A DNA stretch of 64,000 nt, taken from contig NZ_NPJZ01000001.1 of assembly GCF_002245895.1 (NCBI RefSeq), positions 3,942,501-4,006,500 on the forward strand, read 5' to 3'. Of this stretch, positions 34,465 through 44,077 are shown one piece after another. The notes below the pieces were generated by a model. That model saw nothing but the letters and a program-made list of their open reading frames with translations. It was not told the origin of the DNA and searched no databases. Both the position numbers and the translations under genes were made by a program. The stretch's first letter is position 1. Every line of letters begins with the position of its first letter. The DNA is from Rhodococcus sp. OK302 (GTDB taxonomy: Bacteria; Actinomycetota; Actinomycetes; Mycobacteriales; Mycobacteriaceae).

Positions 34465-36713
34465 CGACACGAGAGGTCAAGCACGTGATCGGCAGTTTCG
34501 CCGAGGTCCCACTCGAGGACCCGCAGTCTCCGGTACCCACCCCGCCGTCGGCGCAGCAGACGCAGGCACTCATCGAAGAGGGTGCCACCGCCAACAACTA
34601 CGCCGCCGAGCAGGTTGTGTGGTCCACCCCTGAAGGTATCGACGTCAAACCGGTGTACACCGGTGCAGACCGCGATGCTGCCGCGCAGTCCGGCTACCCG
34701 CTGGACAGTTTCCCCGGCGCAGCACCGTTCCTGCGTGGTCCGTACCCGACCATGTACGTGAACCAGCCGTGGACGATTCGCCAGTACGCCGGCTTCTCGA
34801 CGGCTGCCGAGTCCAACGCGTTCTACCGTCGTAACCTCGCGGCCGGCCAGAAGGGCCTGTCGGTTGCCTTCGACCTCGCAACGCACCGCGGCTACGATTC
34901 CGACCACCCGCGCGTCGCAGGCGACGTCGGAATGGCCGGCGTGGCAATCGATTCCATCCTCGACATGCGTCAGCTGTTCGACGGAATCGACCTCTCGCAG
35001 GTATCAGTGTCGATGACGATGAACGGCGCTGTGCTGCCGATCCTCGCGCTCTACGTTGCTGCGGCAGCCGAGCAGGGTGTCAGCCCGGACAAGCTGGCCG
35101 GAACAATTCAGAATGACATTCTGAAAGAGTTCATGGTTCGCAACACCTACATCTATCCGCCCAAGCCCTCCATGCGGATCATCTCCGACATCTTCGCGTA
35201 TTCCAGCGCTGAGATGCCGAAGTACAACTCCATCTCCATCTCGGGTTACCACATCCAAGAAGCCGGCGCCACAGCCGATTTGGAGTTGGCATACACCCTC
35301 GCCGACGGCGTCGAGTACATCCGCGCCGGCCTCGAAGCCGGCATGGATATCGACACGTTCGCGCCGCGCCTGTCCTTCTTCTGGGCAATCGGCATGAACT
35401 TCTTCATGGAGGTCGCCAAGCTGCGCGCCGGCCGTCTCCTGTGGGCTGAACTTGTTGCCAAGTTCGATCCCAAGAACGCGAAGTCGCTGTCGCTGCGTAC
35501 CCACTCGCAGACCTCGGGCTGGTCGCTCACCGCGCAGGACGTCTTCAACAACGTTCCGCGTACCTGCGTCGAAGCCATGGCCGCCACTCAGGGCCACACC
35601 CAGTCGCTGCACACCAACGCGCTCGACGAAGCGTTGGCTCTGCCGACGGACTTCTCCGCTCGCATCGCCCGCAACACCCAGCTGCTCCTGCAGCAGGAAT
35701 CGGGCACCGTGCGTCCCATCGACCCGTGGGGCGGCTCGTACTACGTCGAGTGGCTCACCAACGAGCTCGCCAACCGGGCCCGCGCGCACATCGCCGAGGT
35801 CGAAGAGGCCGGCGGCATGGCTCAGGCAATCAACGAAGGCATCCCGAAGCTCCGTATCGAGGAAGCCGCAGCACGCACCCAGGCGCGCATTGACTCCGGT
35901 CGCCAGCCGCTGATCGGCGTCAACAAGTACGTTCCCGACGAGGCCGACACCATCGAGGTCCTCAAGGTCGAGAACTCCAAGGTGCGCAAGGAACAGCTCC
36001 AGAAGCTGGTTACCCTTCGCGCGGAACGTGATTCGGACGCAGTCGAAGCTGCACTCGCGAACCTCACCCGCGCCGCTGCCTCCGCCGAAGGCGGCATGGA
36101 GAACAACCTGCTCGCCCTCGCCGTGGTCGCAGCAAAGGCTATGGCCACCGTCGGTGAAATTTCCGACGCCCTCGAAAAGGTGTACGGACGTCATCAGGCC
36201 GAAATCCGCACCATCAGCGGCGTATACCGCGACGAGGCAGGATCGGTGAGCAACATCAGCAATGCAATGAAGTTGGTCGAGAAGTTCGCCGAGGAAGAGG
36301 GACGTCGTCCCCGCATCCTCGTCGCCAAGATGGGCCAGGACGGTCACGACCGCGGCCAGAAGGTCATCTCCACGGCCTTCGCCGACATCGGATTCGACGT
36401 GGACGTCGGACCGCTGTTCCAGACCCCCGAAGAGGTCGCCAACCAGGCGGCCGACAACGACGTCCACGTAGTCGGTGTGTCGTCGTTGGCAGCCGGTCAC
36501 CTCACCTTGGTGCCGGCATTGCGGGAAGCTCTGGCTGCGGCCGGTCGCCCCGACATCATGATCGTTGTCGGTGGCGTTATCCCGCCCGGTGACTTCGACG
36601 AACTGTACGAGGCAGGCGCTACGGCGATCTTCCCGCCCGGCACGGTCATCGCCGACGCTGCCAGCGGATTGTTGGAGAAGTTGGCCGTCGCACTGGGTCA
36701 CGATCTCACCTGA
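34461..36713 (+). CDS. mutB: Methylmalonyl-CoA mutase large (alpha) subunit
   Basis: 750 residues, GTG start overlapping the mutA stop. The N-terminal TIM barrel has the recognisable [17 protein letters not shown] and [19 protein letters not shown] elements of the substrate site. The C-terminal cobalamin-binding domain has the base-off motif DGHDRG at 627-632, His629 being the lower axial cobalt ligand. [10 protein letters not shown] and [10 protein letters not shown] follow. It carries the catalytic site of the AdoCbl-dependent isomerisation. Usual full length for the family. The guardian GTPase gene meaB follows 17 bases downstream. Confidence 0.96.
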   Translation: MTTREVKHVIGSFAEVPLEDPQSPVPTPPSAQQTQALIEEGATANNYAAEQVVWSTPEGIDVKPVYTGADRDAAAQSGYPLDSFPGAAPFLRGPYPTMYVNQPWTIRQYAGFSTAAESNAFYRRNLAAGQKGLSVAFDLATHRGYDSDHPRVAGDVGMAGVAIDSILDMRQLFDGIDLSQVSVSMTMNGAVLPILALYVAAAAEQGVSPDKLAGTIQNDILKEFMVRNTYIYPPKPSMRIISDIFAYSSAEMPKYNSISISGYHIQEAGATADLELAYTLADGVEYIRAGLEAGMDIDTFAPRLSFFWAIGMNFFMEVAKLRAGRLLWAELVAKFDPKNAKSLSLRTHSQTSGWSLTAQDVFNNVPRTCVEAMAATQGHTQSLHTNALDEALALPTDFSARIARNTQLLLQQESGTVRPIDPWGGSYYVEWLTNELANRARAHIAEVEEAGGMAQAINEGIPKLRIEEAAARTQARIDSGRQPLIGVNKYVPDEADTIEVLKVENSKVRKEQLQKLVTLRAERDSDAVEAALANLTRAAASAEGGMENNLLALAVVAAKAMATVGEISDALEKVYGRHQAEIRTISGVYRDEAGSVSNISNAMKLVEKFAEEEGRRPRILVAKMGQDGHDRGQKVISTAFADIGFDVDVGPLFQTPEEVANQAADNDVHVVGVSSLAAGHLTLVPALREALAAAGRPDIMIVVGGVIPPGDFDELYEAGATAIFPPGTVIADAASGLLEKLAVALGHDLT

Positions 36714-36730
36714 GAAGGGGTTCACTGAAG

Positions 36731-37723
36731 ATGGCACGTAGGCCCATCGACATTGATTCCCTCGCCGAGGCCGTGCGCGCAAATCAGCGCGCCGGCCTCG
36801 CTCGGGCGATCACCCTCGTCGAGTCCACTCGCGACGATCACCGCGCCCTGGCTCAGCAGCTTCTTCTGAAGTTGCTGCCTGAGGCCGGGGGAGCGCACCG
36901 CATCGGTATCACCGGTGTTCCCGGCGTCGGCAAATCGACATTCATCGACGCGCTCGGAATGTACTTGCTGGGCAAGGGGCATCGCGTTGCGGTGTTGGCG
37001 GTCGATCCGTCGTCTACCCGTACCGGCGGTTCCATTCTCGGTGACAAGACGCGCATGGCTCGGCTTACCGTCGAACCTGACGCGTACATTCGGCCGTCAC
37101 CGACGTCCGGCACGCTCGGTGGTGTTGCCAAGGCGACCCGCGAAACCATCGTGTTGCTCGAAGCGGCCGGCTTCGACGTGATTTTGGTGGAGACGGTCGG
37201 TGTCGGTCAGTCCGAGGTCACCGTCGCAAACATGGTGGACTGCTTCACCTTCCTGACGCTCGCCCGCACCGGAGATCAGTTGCAGGGCATCAAGAAGGGT
37301 GTCCTCGAACTCGCAGATCTGGTGGCCGTCAACAAGGCCGACGGAAAGCACGAACGTGAAGCGAAAGGTGCGGCCCGCGAACTCGCCGGTGCACTACGTC
37401 TGATCTACCCGCACGACGCGATCTGGAAGCCGCCTGTCATCACGATGAGCGGCCTCGAGGGCCTCGGCCTGGACGAGTTCTGGGGAACTGTCGTCAAGCA
37501 TCGTGAGGTGCTCACCGAAGCTGGTCAGTTCGAGGAGAAGCGTCGACAGCAGCAAGTCGATTGGACGTGGACCATGGTCAACGACCAACTGCTGCGCAGA
37601 CTTTCGAGTAACGAACGGGTTCGGGCTATCCGCGCGGACGTCGAGACGAGCGTGCGCGACGGATCCTTGACGGCGGCTTTGGCCGCTCAGCGGATTCTCG
37701 ACGCATTCGACGGAAGCAACTAG
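36731..37723 (+). CDS. meaB: MeaB family G-protein chaperone of methylmalonyl-CoA mutase
   Basis: 330 residues. The P-loop is GVPGVGKST (62-70), the switch region includes VDPSSTRTGGSILGDKTRM, the G3-type motif is ETVGVGQSE and the base-recognition motif is NKAD. The protein gates cobalamin delivery to the mutase and expels inactive cofactor. Its position as third gene of the mutAB operon is the normal one. The stop is followed by two tandem hairpins. Confidence 0.95.
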   Translation: MARRPIDIDSLAEAVRANQRAGLARAITLVESTRDDHRALAQQLLLKLLPEAGGAHRIGITGVPGVGKSTFIDALGMYLLGKGHRVAVLAVDPSSTRTGGSILGDKTRMARLTVEPDAYIRPSPTSGTLGGVAKATRETIVLLEAAGFDVILVETVGVGQSEVTVANMVDCFTFLTLARTGDQLQGIKKGVLELADLVAVNKADGKHEREAKGAARELAGALRLIYPHDAIWKPPVITMSGLEGLGLDEFWGTVVKHREVLTEAGQFEEKRRQQQVDWTWTMVNDQLLRRLSSNERVRAIRADVETSVRDGSLTAALAAQRILDAFDGSN

Positions 37724-37744
37724 AAGCGTTCGTCAGGGCAGGGA

Positions 37745-37794
37745 CAGCGTGGTCGTTGAAATTCTCCGAGCTGGGGAATTACAGCGGCCACGCT
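37745..37794 (+). terminator. First hairpin after meaB
   Basis: A long interrupted stem: AGCGTGG pairs with CCACGCT outside and AATTCTCC with GGGGAATT inside, around a 5-base loop. It is followed by TTGTTCT. Probable primary terminator of the mutAB-meaB operon. Confidence 0.5.
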
Positions 37795-37846
37795 TTGTTC
37801 TCGGGACCAGCGTCAGATGAACCGCAGCGGGGCGTCGTTTCGCCGC

Positions 37847-37884
37847 AAACACCTCCGGGGCAGTTCTGCCCCGGAGGTGTTTTT
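37847..37884. terminator. Strong bidirectional Rho-independent terminator
   Basis: A 16-bp perfect stem (core CACCTCCGGGGCA) with loop GTTC, flanked by AAA on the left and an uninterrupted TTTTT run on the right. It ends both the meaB operon and the convergent TauE/SafE gene. Confidence 0.88.
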
Positions 37885-37898
37885 CGTGCGTGAGGTGA

Positions 37899-38849
37899 CT
37901 ATCGATTCTCGGGCTGGATCGCAGGTCCGTTGATTTCTTTCTCGACGGCCAGTTCGATACCGGCGAACTCGCCCTGAGCTTCGGCTGCAGTGAGCTTGGA
38001 ACGCTGCCACGCGTAAACCAGCAGCGCGACCCACGCGCTGAGGATGGCTACGTATCCAGCCACCGTCACGGCGCCGGTGATATCGAAGGACTTGAACATT
38101 TTCTGCGTATTGGTCAGCACGATCACGCCGCCGACTGCAGTGCCCAGCAAGGTCGCCGGTACTCGGCTGACCAGCCACGCTGCGAACGGCGCGGCAATCA
38201 CTCCACCAAGCGCCAAACCTGCAACGACCAGGAGGTTTCCGGCCGATTCGCGGCCCAATCCCACCAGGAAACCGAGTGAGGCGGCCGATGCGACCAGGAA
38301 CTCCGACGCGCTGACGGAGCCGATTACCGTCCGAGGTGCGGTCTTTCCGCGTGAGAGCAGTGTGCTGGTGGTGATGGGACCCCAACCGCCGCCGCCGGAG
38401 GCGTCGATGAAACCGCCGAACAAGCCGAGCGGCGACAGAAAGCGCGCAGTGTGCGGAGTGGTGCGCGCCTGCGCGGTAGCAGGCGGCCGTACCGAGAAGC
38501 GCAGGGCCACATAGACACCGATTGCAATCAGAATGGTGGCTGTGATCGGTACGGCTGCTTCGGTGGACAGGCCGGACAACACTGTTGCACCGATGAACGC
38601 GCCGATCGCGCCCGGAACGCCGAGCTTGGCGACCAACTTCCAGTCGATGTTCTTGAACTTCCAGTGCGAAAGCCCGGAAGCCAAGGTGGTACCAACTTCG
38701 GCCAAATGCACTGCAGCACTTGCTTGCGCCGGGCCGAGCCCGCCGATCATCAGCAGGGTAGTGGCAGTGACACCGAATGCCATACCGAGGGCGCCGTCGA
38801 CAAGTTGAGCGCCGGCACCGACAAGGGTGAACAACAGAAGGTTGAACAT
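37899..38849 (-). CDS. TauE/SafE family anion transporter
   Basis: 316 residues, about eight transmembrane helices. The two homologous family signatures are visible: GAQLVDGALGMAFGVTATT near the N-terminus and GLFGGFIDASGGGGWGPI near the middle. TauE/SafE proteins export sulfite, sulfoacetate or related sulfur anions. The charged C-terminal tail is cytoplasmic. A cysteine-rich short ORF 63 bases upstream on the same strand suggests that its expression responds to cysteine supply, consistent with a sulfur-anion role. Confidence 0.87.
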   Translation of the reverse strand: MFNLLLFTLVGAGAQLVDGALGMAFGVTATTLLMIGGLGPAQASAAVHLAEVGTTLASGLSHWKFKNIDWKLVAKLGVPGAIGAFIGATVLSGLSTEAAVPITATILIAIGVYVALRFSVRPPATAQARTTPHTARFLSPLGLFGGFIDASGGGGWGPITTSTLLSRGKTAPRTVIGSVSASEFLVASAASLGFLVGLGRESAGNLLVVAGLALGGVIAAPFAAWLVSRVPATLLGTAVGGVIVLTNTQKMFKSFDITGAVTVAGYVAILSAWVALLVYAWQRSKLTAAEAQGEFAGIELAVEKEINGPAIQPENR

Positions 38850-38912
38850 GAGGAAACAGACTCCGAGCGAAGTAGCGACAAAGTCAGGGGTGCAGGCAGC
38901 GAGAATCGCCGC

Positions 38913-38966
38913 TCAGCAACACGCCTGATCGAAGCATGCGCTACGACGAGTGGGCCAGAACGCCAT
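38913..38966 (-). CDS. Cysteine-rich leader peptide upstream of TauE/SafE gene
   Basis: A 17-codon ORF encoding MAFWPTRRSACFDQACC, with three Cys codons and two of them immediately before the stop. An in-frame upstream GTG would give about 34 residues. It ends 63 bases before the transporter start. A short hairpin (GCGGCGA/TCGCTGC, one mismatch) and a GACT/AGTC pairing that could involve the transporter's GGAG site lie between. The design matches polycysteine attenuator ORFs reported for mycobacterial sulfur genes. There is no obvious Shine-Dalgarno site. Confidence 0.45.
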   Translation of the reverse strand: MAFWPTRRSACFDQACC

Positions 38967-39079
38967 CAATCCGAGCGCGAATGCCGGTGAGGCATTGTGG
39001 CTGGGAATCTGCACGTCGGGGCCCTAATCTCTCGTTCGTTGGTTCACTGTCCTTCGGAGCATAACCGCTGAAGCCGTGG

Positions 39080-40114
39080 TCAGCCCACAGCGCGGGCATA
39101 CTTTCCCACACGGTGGACAAGTCGATCGAAGAATTCTGCCGGATCCGTGCTGACCGCAATATCCGCATTGGGTTCACGTTTCCAATGGCCCACCCAGTCG
39201 GCGACGGTGGTCCCGATCATCAATGGGCTCTCGGTTTCGACATCCACGGTTGCCGGCTTCATTGTTGCCAACGACGGATCCAACGCGATAGCAGCGGCAA
39301 ACGGATCGTGCATATGGGCGAGAAAGCCCTGGTCGTAGTCCCGATGGAACTCCATGTAGAAGCGGATGGCGTCGGAAGTATGTCGGATGACGCTGTTGGA
39401 TGCGCTGCTACGGACGTCGGGACCGTCGTCGGGGGAGATGATCTCATCCGGTGTGCTGTCCGCAGCCTCCGCGAGCCGACGCACATGCTCCGGGAACATC
39501 TCGATGGACTCGGTGACGTTGAGGCCGCAGATGATCGGGCGTCGGTGCGCCGGCACGACGGAAAACGCGTCGAAGACTTCCTTGGCTGCATGTGGATCGA
39601 CCGAGACGTTCCATTCGGCTGTCGGGGTTGTATTTCCGGGGTAGTTGAATGACCCGCCCATGACGACCAGTCGTTTCAGCAGGTTCGGGAGGTCCGGTTC
39701 GACCCTGATCGCCAGAGCGAGATTGGTCAGCGGACCCGTCACCAATCCGGTGATCTGACCCGGGTATTCGCGAACAAGATCCACCCACATTTCGGTGGCC
39801 GTCCGTACCGACAGTTCGCGCCCGGAATCGGGAAGTATCGCGTGACCGATGCCTTGAGGTCCGTGAGTTTCCTCGGTGGTGCGCAGCGGGATCACCAGGG
39901 GCACCGTGGCGCCCAGTGCAACCTCGATCTCGGGGGCTCCACAGAGCGCCAACCAGTTGAGGTTGTTGGCGGCGACCTGCTCTACGGGGACGTTCCCGGC
40001 AGTGCTCGCTATCCCCAGAATCTGGGCGTCGGGGCTGGCGAGGAGGTACAGGAGGGCAAGGGAGTCGTCAATCCCGGTATCGACGTCCACGATCAGTTTG
40101 TGCTGTTCATTCAT
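39080..40114 (-). CDS. Inosine/uridine-preferring nucleoside hydrolase family protein
   Basis: 344 residues. The N-terminal calcium/active-site motif is DVDTGIDDS (10-18), the family's DTDxGxDD signature. The later ligand loop GLVTGPLTNLA and a C-terminal MHDPFAAAIALDPSL supply the remaining metal and ribose contacts. It cleaves the N-glycosidic bond of ribonucleosides for salvage. It overlaps the upstream OsmC gene by 8 bases, so they are co-translated. Confidence 0.93.
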   Translation of the reverse strand: MNEQHKLIVDVDTGIDDSLALLYLLASPDAQILGIASTAGNVPVEQVAANNLNWLALCGAPEIEVALGATVPLVIPLRTTEETHGPQGIGHAILPDSGRELSVRTATEMWVDLVREYPGQITGLVTGPLTNLALAIRVEPDLPNLLKRLVVMGGSFNYPGNTTPTAEWNVSVDPHAAKEVFDAFSVVPAHRRPIICGLNVTESIEMFPEHVRRLAEAADSTPDEIISPDDGPDVRSSASNSVIRHTSDAIRFYMEFHRDYDQGFLAHMHDPFAAAIALDPSLATMKPATVDVETESPLMIGTTVADWVGHWKREPNADIAVSTDPAEFFDRLVHRVGKYARAVG

Positions 40115-40583
40115 TGCTGGCCGCCACAGTTGTCGGGGAGTTCAGGACCGGAAAGTTCACGGAACGTGCGATGAAACACTTGGCATGGGCAGGGCCGTGA
40201 AGCGCAGCCGCCTTCTCGACCATCGATGAATCAGCCACCAAAACTGTTGGATGCAAGGTTACTTCGATGAACTGACCGTCCCCGTCCGCCTCCTCGATCA
40301 TGGTTCCGACGGGCTGATCGGTGTAGTCGAGAACGACTACGCCGGCTTCGGCAGCAAGTCCGAGGTACCAGAGCATGTGGCACTGAGCGAGCGACGCGAC
40401 CAGCAGTTCTTCGGGGTTCCAGCGTTCGGGATCGCCGCGGAACGACGCATCGGAACTTCCGAGCAGTTCAGGCTTTCCGTCCGCTGAGACGGAATGGTCA
40501 CGCGAATATGCCTGTGAGCTGGAGGTGCCAGTCCCCAGGTCGCCGGTCCACTGCAGATCCAGAGTGTAGGTATGCGACTTCAC
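40107..40583 (-). CDS. OsmC/Ohr-like peroxiredoxin family protein
   Basis: 158 residues from GTG at 40583 (VKSHTYTLDLQW), with AAGG upstream. A longer ATG form adds a basic stretch. The redox Cys pair of the OsmC family is present: one in LAQCHMLWYL near residue 79 and one in HAKCFIARSVNFPV near 141, together with the conserved WNPEELLVAS. OsmC proteins reduce organic hydroperoxides using thiols. The coupling to a nucleoside hydrolase is unusual and not explained. Confidence 0.88.
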   Translation of the reverse strand: MKSHTYTLDLQWTGDLGTGTSSSQAYSRDHSVSADGKPELLGSSDASFRGDPERWNPEELLVASLAQCHMLWYLGLAAEAGVVVLDYTDQPVGTMIEEADGDGQFIEVTLHPTVLVADSSMVEKAAALHGPAHAKCFIARSVNFPVLNSPTTVAASNE

Positions 40584-40846
40584 GAGTCCATCTTGCCTTG
40601 AAACCTTGATTTGCTTGGCACCAACTTCGAGACAGTGAGGTCGACCGTGGGGCGACGTTCGTAATCGCACACAACTCGCCGTGGGATGGCTGGATGTGGC
40701 GGCGCGCGCACAGTTACGTGCACTGACGCGCGCTCAGGAACTGGGTCGAACCATCGCGGTTGGCATTCGTCGAACTCTGCGTACGGGCGACGCCCGGCTG
40801 GGGTTTCCCGGCCCCTGTGTGGGCTTGGCGCGTACGGACACCGGTG

Positions 40847-41662
40847 CTACGTCTGGCACGCCTTTCCCAGGGTTCGGTGTCGCCCCAGATCGTCGAGGTT
40901 GATCACGACCATGTTGTTGTCGATCGGTCCCTTGTCGCGTCCGAGTCCGTCGACGACGGTCCGATAGTCGATGCCTTCGAGAATCGCCTGGTAGCGGTGG
41001 TGGAAATGGCCATGCCAGAGGCGATGCGGTCGAACGCCGTCGACGATCTGCCTCAGTTTCGCGCGGTTCGCTTCGGAGGCAGAGAGTTCTGCGTCCGGGA
41101 ATCCGTACCGGGCTCGGTCCATCGCCGGCCCAGTGATGCCGGAGGGGCAGTCGTGGCAGAACATCACGTCGGCGCCGCCGGCCCCGGCAATGTCTCGGAC
41201 ATCGTCCGCAGTCAAGACCTCCTGGGGCCACCACGCCTTACCCGGCATCCGGAGAATTCGATCGATCGAGTACGCGCCACCGACTGCCAGGCAACGTGTC
41301 TCGCCCCACGACCAACGGAACCCACGGGGGAGATGAACGATGCGATCACGTAGATACCGCAACCCATCCGGTGCGATGGGCTGTGCGAGCAGCCAGTCGA
41401 AATTCTCGTGGTTGCCGTCGACAAATCCGAGGACAAGATCGTGTTCCTCGAGCGCGCCGTCGAGAGCATTCAGGTAGGGCTCGGTGAAGGTGAACCCGAA
41501 ATCTCCCAGTTGGACCACAACATCCGCATTGCGTTTGCGCGCGTGCGCTATTGCTTCCGTGCCGTATCGGGTATTCGCGTGCCAATCTCCCGCGATTGCC
41601 ACACGCCTTGGTGGACACAGGAATTGGGATGCGCTCGATCCACCAGAAGGGCTACCGTGCAT
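40847..41662 (-). CDS. Metallophosphoesterase (calcineurin-like)
   Basis: 271 residues from ATG at 41662 (MHGSPSGG). Longer versions lack homology-like sequence. Metal-binding motifs are GDWHAN near the N-terminus, GDFG, GNHEN, CHDCP and WHGHFHH. The compact single-domain form resembles small bacterial phosphoesterases acting on nucleotides or phosphoproteins. The N-terminal domain begins directly with RRVAIAGDWH, so no export signal is expected and the enzyme is cytoplasmic. Confidence 0.85.
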   Translation of the reverse strand: MHGSPSGGSSASQFLCPPRRVAIAGDWHANTRYGTEAIAHARKRNADVVVQLGDFGFTFTEPYLNALDGALEEHDLVLGFVDGNHENFDWLLAQPIAPDGLRYLRDRIVHLPRGFRWSWGETRCLAVGGAYSIDRILRMPGKAWWPQEVLTADDVRDIAGAGGADVMFCHDCPSGITGPAMDRARYGFPDAELSASEANRAKLRQIVDGVRPHRLWHGHFHHRYQAILEGIDYRTVVDGLGRDKGPIDNNMVVINLDDLGRHRTLGKACQT

Positions 41663-41778
41663 GGCCAACCTCCCAACCGAGCAACTTCGCCGTGTCACAC
41701 GTGTGAGAAGCCATCCGCACTGATAGGCGCAATGAAGGCGCGCCTCATCGACTGTCTTCACGATACGCCCGCGTCGGC

Positions 41779-43170
41779 CTACGGAGAACGGTCTAACCAA
41801 GTCAGCTGATCAGTTCCCCACGCCTGTGCCGGCGCCGGATAATCGTCGAATTCGGCGAGCGCCGGCCGGGCTGTTGTTGCCGCACCGTGGGTGACGACGA
41901 CGTCCTCCCCGGGGGCGGTGGGTGGATCGGGATGGAGGTTTCGGCCCGGGGCATCGAGCAGTCGCGCCCCGGTTCGGGCCAGAGCTACGTCGACGTCGCG
42001 TCCGCTACCGTCCTGGGCGCGCAAGGTCAGTGCATCCACGATTCCCGCAGCGAGAAAGTATCCGGTCGCATGATCAAGCACCTGGGCGGGCAGCGCCCCG
42101 GGCTTGTCGACGCCTTCGAGGAGCGAAATCCCCGAGGCCGCCTGAACGATGGAGTCGAACCCGCGCCGATCCGCCCACGGTCCGTCCCAGCCCCACGCGC
42201 TGACGCGTCCGTGTATCAGGTGCGCAGGGAGTTCTTGCCCGAGAAGGGATTCAATAGCGCCTGGCCGGTAGCCCGTGACCAGCACGTCAGCGCTCTCGAG
42301 AAGGTTCCGGAAAATTGCCAACCCGTCGGCGCTCTTCAGATCGAGGACAGCTGAGCGCTTTCCTTGTCCGGTGTCGAGGTGCTGCCATTCGATTTCGGGG
42401 ATAGCTGGGGGATCGATGCGTAGGACGTCGGCGCCGACAAGCGCAAGCGCACGCGTCGCGACCGGCCCGGCAATGACGCGCGTGAGGTCGAGAACACGGA
42501 AACGCGTCGGACGCTCCCGTGGCGTTCCAGCAGTCCTGTCCCGAATGGATACGAGCGGCGCCGACCGTGCCGCCGCATACTGCTCGCTCAACCGCCACTC
42601 GTTCTCGGTGCGCACGCGCACTGCAATGGCGCCGTTCTCGGCAGCGGCCTGCTCGATTTCGATGGCGTCCATTGCGGATATGCGGTGCGCGACTTCCGCT
42701 TTGGAGGCACCCGGTGCTAGTTCGAGGATCGCGAGGAGGCGGTCGCGATGGTGCGGATAGTTTCCGTGGGTGCGTAGCCAGCCGTCACGGGCGGCAAAGA
42801 AGCCGGAGTATTGCGAGAACGCGTCAACGGGTTGACCGCCTATCCGCAGTAGTCGGTCGCTGGTGAAGGAGGCGGCAATTCGCTGCGGATCGAGTTTCCA
42901 GCGGGCGCTTCCCGTGCTCGAGTGCACAGAACTTGCGTCAACTCGCGGGTTTCCGCCGAATTCGTGAACTTGTGGACGATTACGCACGGTCGCGCGATCG
43001 ATCGCCGAGGCAAAGGCCGCTACCGAACCCGCGGCCAGATCGAACACAGGAAGGTGCGCTGACAGGTATCCGGCGGAATCAGGGCATTCGATAAACTCTC
43101 GTCGGTCGTCGACATGTAGTCCGACATCGCGCAGATACTCGTCCAGATAGAACCCGTACCCATGCTGCAT
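41779..43170 (-). CDS. CaiB/BaiF family (family III) CoA-transferase-like protein
   Basis: 463 residues from ATG at 43170, preceded by AAAGGA. A GTG at 43191 is less well spaced. The C-terminal half has the class III signature: FRVLDLTRVIAGPVATRAL, VLRIDPP, KRSAVLDLKSADGLAIF and DVLVTGYRPGAIESL. The catalytic Asp expected near GFDSIVQAASGI can be seen. The N-terminal 190 residues form a second, more diverged half of the same type. It would transfer CoA between carboxylic acids. Substrate unknown. It follows the conserved unknown gene by 25 bases. Confidence 0.85.
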   Translation of the reverse strand: MQHGYGFYLDEYLRDVGLHVDDRREFIECPDSAGYLSAHLPVFDLAAGSVAAFASAIDRATVRNRPQVHEFGGNPRVDASSVHSSTGSARWKLDPQRIAASFTSDRLLRIGGQPVDAFSQYSGFFAARDGWLRTHGNYPHHRDRLLAILELAPGASKAEVAHRISAMDAIEIEQAAAENGAIAVRVRTENEWRLSEQYAAARSAPLVSIRDRTAGTPRERPTRFRVLDLTRVIAGPVATRALALVGADVLRIDPPAIPEIEWQHLDTGQGKRSAVLDLKSADGLAIFRNLLESADVLVTGYRPGAIESLLGQELPAHLIHGRVSAWGWDGPWADRRGFDSIVQAASGISLLEGVDKPGALPAQVLDHATGYFLAAGIVDALTLRAQDGSGRDVDVALARTGARLLDAPGRNLHPDPPTAPGEDVVVTHGAATTARPALAEFDDYPAPAQAWGTDQLTWLDRSP

Positions 43171-43195
43171 GTCGATCCTTTCGTCGAGCACTGCG

Positions 43196-44074
43196 TCACA
43201 TCTCGAGCAGAACCTGGCACTGCTTCGTCAGAGCGGCCCGCAACGGCATTGCCCGATCAGCCAACTGCTGTTGCTGACGAACATACTCGGCGCGGCCCGC
43301 CGGGGTTTCGATCGCAATCGGGGAGTACCCGTACTCGCTCAGATCGTAGGGGCTGGCGCGCATGTCGAGTTCACGGGCCAGAAGTGCATGCTCGAAGCAC
43401 TTCATCACCAGATCCGAATCGACCAACGGCAATAGTTTGAATGCCCATTTGTAGAGGTCCATACCGGCATGTAGGCAACCGGGCTGCTCGTAGTCGATCT
43501 GCGTCTCCCGGACCAGGGTCAAGGCATTCTTGGGCGCAGCATCGGGTGTGAAGAACCGGAATGCGTCGAAATGCGTGCACTTGAGTGGCAAGGACTCCAC
43601 CACGGCATCAGTCCCGGCGAACCCGAGTCGAAGTGGAACTGCCTGGTGACGGATTGCTTCCTCACCGCCGCGGTAGACCATTGCCCACTCGTGGAGGCCG
43701 AAGCAACCCAGAACGGCAGGGCGAGAAGCAGTTCGACTCAGGAGATTCCCGACGAATTCGACGGTGTTTCGTCGACGCTCCAACACGGAGTCGTCGACCG
43801 TCGCACAGCCTGATTCATCGACGCGATATCCGGAGAACTCGGCGTACGAGGAACCGTTTTCCAAAGCCACGCCGTACCCGGGATGCCAACGCCTCAATTG
43901 GGCGGGCTTGAAGTTGTAATACGTGAACAGGAAGTCGTGCACCGGGTGCGAGATTCCGGCGCTACGACGCGCTCGGTGCGGCCCGACAAGTTGCTCCACC
44001 TTGTCGAAGTGGATGCTTTGCCGGGCCGTCCACTCGCTGTGTGCGAGTGCGAGTGTTGCCACCGAACGTGTCAT
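43196..44074 (-). CDS. Conserved actinobacterial protein of unknown function
   Basis: 292 residues. A distinctive N-terminal region reads HPVHDFLFTYYNFKPAQLRRWHPG. The rest has QPGCLHAGMDLYKWAFKLLPLVDSDLVM and a basic C-terminus. I recall similar sequences being labelled 3-methyladenine DNA glycosylase in some genomes, but no helix-hairpin-helix or catalytic Asp context supports that here. It lies 3 bases before the CBS-domain gene and upstream of the CoA-transferase, so it belongs to a same-strand run. Confidence 0.72.
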   Translation of the reverse strand: MTRSVATLALAHSEWTARQSIHFDKVEQLVGPHRARRSAGISHPVHDFLFTYYNFKPAQLRRWHPGYGVALENGSSYAEFSGYRVDESGCATVDDSVLERRRNTVEFVGNLLSRTASRPAVLGCFGLHEWAMVYRGGEEAIRHQAVPLRLGFAGTDAVVESLPLKCTHFDAFRFFTPDAAPKNALTLVRETQIDYEQPGCLHAGMDLYKWAFKLLPLVDSDLVMKCFEHALLARELDMRASPYDLSEYGYSPIAIETPAGRAEYVRQQQQLADRAMPLRAALTKQCQVLLEM

Positions 44075-44077
44075 GGG

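Noticed and set aside
35004..36782. 592-codon ORF antisense to mutB
   Set aside because: Lies wholly antisense to the highly conserved mutase gene and has an unnatural composition. Long antisense ORFs are normal in high-GC DNA.
38913..38966. Leaderless initiation of the cysteine-rich ORF
   Set aside because: No -10-like hexamer lies at the right distance from the ATG, so the transcript probably begins further upstream.
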